A stretch of DNA of 41,383 bases, taken from contig JAJTBD010000028.1 in assembly GCA_021287075.1 (NCBI GenBank), positions 1-41,383 on the forward strand. Reading direction: 5' to 3'. Position numbers and translations under genes: made by a program. Origin of the DNA: Micrococcales bacterium (GTDB lineage: Bacteria; Actinomycetota; Actinomycetes; Actinomycetales; Dermatophilaceae). Numbering within the stretch: position 1 is the stretch's first letter; the number at the start of each line of letters is the position of its first letter. Positions 39,008-41,383 of the stretch are shown one piece after another. The notes under the pieces are model-generated. The model worked only from the letters and a program-made list of their open reading frames with translations. It did no database searches and had not been told where the DNA came from.

Positions 39008-39961
39008 GTGAGCGCATTGGAGCATGTCAGCGAGACCTTCGACCCGTCGGCCTGGGACGAGGTGGCCGGCTTCGACTTCACCGACATCACCTACCACCGC
39101 GCCAAGGGCCTGGGCTGCGTGCGGATCGCGTTCGACCGGCCCGAGGTCCTCAACGCCTTCCGCCCGCACACGGTCGACGAGCTCTATCGCGCCCTCGACC
39201 ACGCCCGCCAGACCCCCGACGTCGGCGTGGTCCTGCTGACCGGCAACGGCCCCAGCCCCCGCGAGGGCTCCTCCGCGACGACGCAGGGCTGGGCCTTCTG
39301 CACCGGCGGCGACCAGCGCATCCGCGGCCGCTCGGGGTACCAGTACGCCAAGGACGACACCGACGACACGGCCGCCAACATCGACGAGCGCCGGGTCAAG
39401 GCCGAGGGCGGCCGGCTGCACATCCTCGAGGTGCAGCGCCTCATCCGCACGATGCCCAAGGTCGTCATCGCCCTGGTCAACGGGTGGGCGGCCGGCGGCG
39501 GGCACTCGCTCCACGTCGTGTGCGACATGACGATGGCCAGCCGCGAGCACGCGCGCTTCAAGCAGACCGACGCCGACGTGGGCTCCTTCGACGGCGGCTA
39601 CGGCAGCGCCTATCTGGCCAAGATGGTCGGCCAGAAGTTCGCCCGCGAGATCTTCTTCCTCGGCCGCTCCTACACCGCCGAGGACATGCACCGGATGGGC
39701 GCGGTCAACATCGTCAGCGACCACGCCGAGCTCGAGCGCGACGCCCTTCAGGTCGCCCGCGAGATCATGGGCAAGAGCCCGCAGGCCCAGCGGATGCTCA
39801 AGTTCGCCTTCAACCTGCTCGACGACGGCCTGATGGGCCAGCAGGTCTTCGCCGGCGAGGCGACCCGCCTGGCCTACATGACCGACGAGGCCGTCGAGGG
39901 CCGCGACCAGTTCCTCGAGAAGCGCGACCCGGACTGGTCGCCCTTCCCCTGGTACTTCTGA
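39008..39961 (+). CDS. menB: 1,4-dihydroxy-2-naphthoyl-CoA synthase MenB
   Basis: Crotonase-fold enzyme, 317 aa, closing the naphthoate ring of o-succinylbenzoyl-CoA. Length and N-terminal extension match mycobacterial MenB. Seen: ITYHRAKGLGCVRIAFDRPEVLNAFRPHT, oxyanion-hole region WAFCTGGDQRIRGRSGYQY, VVIALVNGWAAGGGHSLHVVCDMTMAS, DADVGSFDGGYGSAYLAKMVGQKFAREIFFLGR, and the C-terminus DQFLEKRDPDWSPFPWYF. GTG 39008 is chosen from the TAGAGT promoter; an upstream ATG frame runs through the palindrome. No T-rich terminator follows. Confidence 0.95.
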   Translation: MSALEHVSETFDPSAWDEVAGFDFTDITYHRAKGLGCVRIAFDRPEVLNAFRPHTVDELYRALDHARQTPDVGVVLLTGNGPSPREGSSATTQGWAFCTGGDQRIRGRSGYQYAKDDTDDTAANIDERRVKAEGGRLHILEVQRLIRTMPKVVIALVNGWAAGGGHSLHVVCDMTMASREHARFKQTDADVGSFDGGYGSAYLAKMVGQKFAREIFFLGRSYTAEDMHRMGAVNIVSDHAELERDALQVAREIMGKSPQAQRMLKFAFNLLDDGLMGQQVFAGEATRLAYMTDEAVEGRDQFLEKRDPDWSPFPWYF

Positions 39962-40041
39962 GCGCCCGGTGGCGCATGGGAAGCGAGAGTCCGACGGCCC
40001 TTTGTACGTGGCGCTGCTCAAGAGCGTCGCAATCCGGCACT
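39962..40041. other. Intergenic stretch between menB and the islet
   Basis: Eighty bases with no gene or clear motif. Base composition begins to fall below that of menB here. Confidence 0.5.
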
Positions 40042-40118
40042 TGACTCACCGGTTAGCCTTGCGATGGCTACGCCACGGCCACGCCGCCCATCGGGTCGCA
40101 AGGCTAACCGGTGAGTCA
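40042..40118. repeat. Perfect 23-bp inverted repeat with 31-nt spacer
   Basis: Arms 40042-40064 and 40096-40118 are exact reverse complements, containing ACTCACCGGTTAGCC and its complement. They are less GC-rich than the flanks. CGTCGC occurs directly repeated just outside (40025-40030 and 40121-40126). It may terminate menB, be a small MITE-like element, or mark the boundary of the DUF3800 islet. Confidence 0.85.
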
Positions 40119-40146
40119 CACGTCGCGATTGGACGGCCCACGGTGC

Positions 40147-40152
40147 TAGAGT
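40147..40152 (+). promoter_or_regulatory. Probable -10 upstream of the structured RNA
   Basis: TAGAGT, identical to the menB -10. The -35 is not clear. Transcription would start near 40158. Confidence 0.4.
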
Positions 40153-40155
40153 GCA

Positions 40156-40250
40156 TGGACTGGGCTGGCCGCAAGGCCATGGTCCACCCTATAGGCGGGG
40201 AGACCCTCGCCACACACTTGAGGCGGGCGAGCCCGCCTCAAGTCGTTTCT
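40156..40250 (+). ncRNA. Candidate DUF3800-associated structured RNA (three hairpins, terminator at its end)
   Basis: Three consecutive hairpins lie between a TAGAGT promoter and the DUF3800 gene. Hairpin 1, 40156-40186, pairs TGGAC with GTCCA and has an inner GGCC-GCAA-GGCC stem capped by a GNRA tetraloop. Hairpin 2, 40194-40211, is GGCGGGG-AGAC-CCTCGCC with one G-U pair. Hairpin 3, 40216-40243, is a 12-bp stem with CGAG loop followed by CGTTTCT, resembling an intrinsic terminator. Conserved RNA structures beside DUF3800 genes (the DUF3800 motifs) have been reported from comparative genomics. I infer that this is such an RNA but could not align it to a named class. Confidence 0.6.
40216..40250 (+). 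terminator. Terminator-like hairpin 20 nt upstream of the DUF3800 start
   Basis: Stem ACTTGAGGCGGG / CCCGCCTCAAGT with CGAG loop, then CGTTTCT. It is the only hairpin in the window with a partial T-tract. It would end the small RNA and limit read-through into the protein gene. Confidence 0.6.
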
Positions 40251-40263
40251 CCAGGATGTCCTG

Positions 40264-40962
40264 TTGCGTGAGCTCAGTATCTTCATCGATGAGTCAGGCG
40301 ACTTCGGGCCCTTCCACAAACATTCGCCGTTCTACGTCTTGAGTTTGGTCTTCCACGACCAGAACAGCGACATTACAGATCAAGTCACAAAACTCCACGA
40401 TGGTTTGGCTGCGAGGGGCCTTTCCCGCGACCATGCAGTCCACGCAGGGCCACTCATTCGGCGAGAGCAGGAATGCCGCTGGATGCCGCTCGCGGATCGC
40501 AGGGCGATCTTTCGGCTGCTGATGGCCTTCTTGCACCGATGCGAAGTGACTTCCCACTCTTGGGTCTTCAGCAAGCGCGAACTGGGCAACTCCGACCTTC
40601 TCGTGAGCAGGATGTCACGGGAAATCGGAGCGCTCATACGCGAGGAGTACACGTTCTTCGCCGACTGGGAGCGGATCGTCATCTACTACGACAACGGCCA
40701 GAAGGAATTGACGAACCTTGTCAACAGCGTATTCAACGCCCATCTAACCAATGTCGAGATCCGGAAGGTTGTCCCCTCGGACTACAGCCTGTTCCAAGTG
40801 GCCGACCTGTGCTGCACCTTGTCGCTCGTCCGCCACAAGATCACTAGCACGGGGCTCTCGACCTCCGAGAAAGACTTCTTCTCGACTCCGGGCACCAGCG
40901 CCGAACGCGCCCTCAAGAAGGGCTACTTGAAGACGCTCGATGGCAAGAAGTTCGGCTCCTAA
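40264..40962 (+). CDS. DUF3800 domain-containing protein
   Basis: A 232-aa protein with the DUF3800 signature FIDESGDFG at its N-terminus (D9, E10, D13). IVIYYDNGQKEL (D143) and SDYSLFQVADLCC (D173, D181) hold further conserved acids; the pattern resembles an RNase H-like nuclease active site, so a nuclease role is plausible but unproven. TTG start at 40264 has AGGA ~8 nt upstream. Base and codon use differ sharply from the neighbours: many A/T third positions (TTT, AAA, ACA, CTA), suggesting horizontal acquisition. It follows the structured RNA candidate and an inverted repeat. DUF3800 proteins are often found in mobile regions, and a defence role has been proposed for some; I do not assign one here. 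Confidence 0.85.
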   Translation: MRELSIFIDESGDFGPFHKHSPFYVLSLVFHDQNSDITDQVTKLHDGLAARGLSRDHAVHAGPLIRREQECRWMPLADRRAIFRLLMAFLHRCEVTSHSWVFSKRELGNSDLLVSRMSREIGALIREEYTFFADWERIVIYYDNGQKELTNLVNSVFNAHLTNVEIRKVVPSDYSLFQVADLCCTLSLVRHKITSTGLSTSEKDFFSTPGTSAERALKKGYLKTLDGKKFGS

Positions 40963-40981
40963 ACAAGAGCCGACAGACTGA

Positions 40982-40987
40982 TAACTT
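40982..40987 (+). promoter_or_regulatory. Possible -10 of the SDR gene
   Basis: TAACTT lies 8 nt before the ATG, with no ribosome binding site. Confidence 0.3.
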
Positions 40988-40995
40988 CTAGTGCC

Positions 40996-41382
40996 ATGAC
41001 CCCCTCGCGCGGCGTCCTGGTCACCGGCTCATCCCGCGGGGTCGGCGCGGCCACGGCGCGCGCCTTCGCTGCCCGGGGTGATCGCGTGGTCGTGCACTTC
41101 CTCGGGAGCCGGGACGCCGCCGAGGAGGTATGCCGCGGGCTCGCCGGCAGCGGGCACGCGCTCGCCCAGGCGGACCTCGCCGACCCGGCCGACGTCGAGC
41201 GGCTGGCGCACGAGGCGATCGCGGCGCTGGGGCGCGTGGACGTCCTGGTCAACAACGCGGCGATGCTCACCGCCCCGTGGGAGGGCCGCGGCAGGCGCGG
41301 CGACCACCCGCTGGAGGACACGGCATACGGGCTCTTCACCGATGAGTGTGGGGTGAGCACGGCGCGTCGGTTGGCGGGTTGA
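40996..41382 (+). CDS. Short-chain dehydrogenase/reductase, truncated, probably by an IS
   Basis: N-terminal half of an SDR oxidoreductase (Rossmann fold). TGSSRGVG (10-17) is the cofactor-binding loop, RGDRVVVHFLGSRDAAEE follows with an S-R at the end of beta-2 suggesting NADP(H), and LVNNAAM (85-90) is the conserved NNA motif. The frame stops after 128 residues, whereas SDRs have about 250, and the YxxxK catalytic motif is missing. From residue ~112 the sequence no longer looks like an SDR and coincides with GGCTCTTC at 41330, which resembles an ISL3-family end. Most likely a disrupted gene; the remainder may lie beyond the insertion outside the window. Confidence 0.7.
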   Translation: MTPSRGVLVTGSSRGVGAATARAFAARGDRVVVHFLGSRDAAEEVCRGLAGSGHALAQADLADPADVERLAHEAIAALGRVDVLVNNAAMLTAPWEGRGRRGDHPLEDTAYGLFTDECGVSTARRLAG

Positions 41383-41383
41383 G
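41330..41383. mobile_element. Possible terminal inverted repeat of an ISL3-family insertion sequence (window edge)
   Basis: GGCTCTTCACCGATGAGTG begins at 41330. ISL3-family elements in actinobacteria commonly start with GGCTCTTC and their terminal repeats continue with a GAGTG-like block. Only about 54 bp are visible and no transposase, so the call rests on the end sequence and on the abrupt loss of SDR coding at this point. Confidence 0.45.

Noticed and set aside
40042..40118. Integron attC site
   Set aside because: The arms are perfect complements and too symmetric, the GTTRRRY/RYYYAAC core is not matched, and no integrase is present.

Overview
The window comes from a high-GC actinobacterium, most likely in or near the Intrasporangiaceae / Micrococcales. 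The evidence is strong G/C third-position bias, a mycobacterial-type korAB pair, a 14-gene nuoA-N operon, a corynebacterial-type gluABCD transporter, and menaquinone genes (including a MenJ-like reductase) around complex I. I see no tRNA, rRNA or CRISPR array.

Layout. 1-1448 (minus): the first three genes of a second, incomplete complex I set (NuoB-, NuoC- and NuoI-like), running off the left edge. It is divergent from korA-korB (1555-4520, plus), a 2-oxoacid:ferredoxin oxidoreductase. 4553-5479 (minus): rarD-type transporter. 5543-5676: a four-unit palindromic repeat array. 5777-9096 (plus): gluABCD-type amino-acid ABC importer. 9135-11572 (minus): a PLP fold-type III enzyme translationally coupled to an aldonolactone-oxidase-type flavoprotein. 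11740-28711 (minus): one operon reading nuoA to nuoN and ending with a polyprenyl diphosphate synthase. 28818-30986 (minus): menJ-like reductase and menG. 31082-33695 (plus): menF and an Eis-type acetyltransferase. 33714-38901 (minus): VOC protein, menC, a WXG100-like protein, an alpha/beta hydrolase and menD. 39008-39961 (plus): menB. 39962-40962: a compositionally distinct islet with a 23-bp inverted repeat, a small structured-RNA candidate and a DUF3800 protein. 40996-end: an SDR gene apparently cut by an IS end.

The genes work together as a respiratory-chain locus. Men enzymes build menaquinone, the polyprenyl synthase supplies its side chain, the MenJ-like protein partly saturates it, and NDH-1 reduces it. 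The partial complex lies next to a ferredoxin-reducing 2-oxoacid oxidoreductase, so it may be a ferredoxin-fed variant (inference).

The most unusual signals are: (i) a DUF3800 gene preceded by a promoter-hairpin-hairpin-terminator unit; (ii) the 10-mer GGTATGCCGC/GCGGCATACC, found at least 17 times, in all reading frames and as paired arms of intergenic hairpins, much like a DNA-uptake sequence; (iii) a palindromic repeat (core GCCCANNTGGGC) present both as an intergenic array and as in-frame insertions inside the NuoC-like protein.
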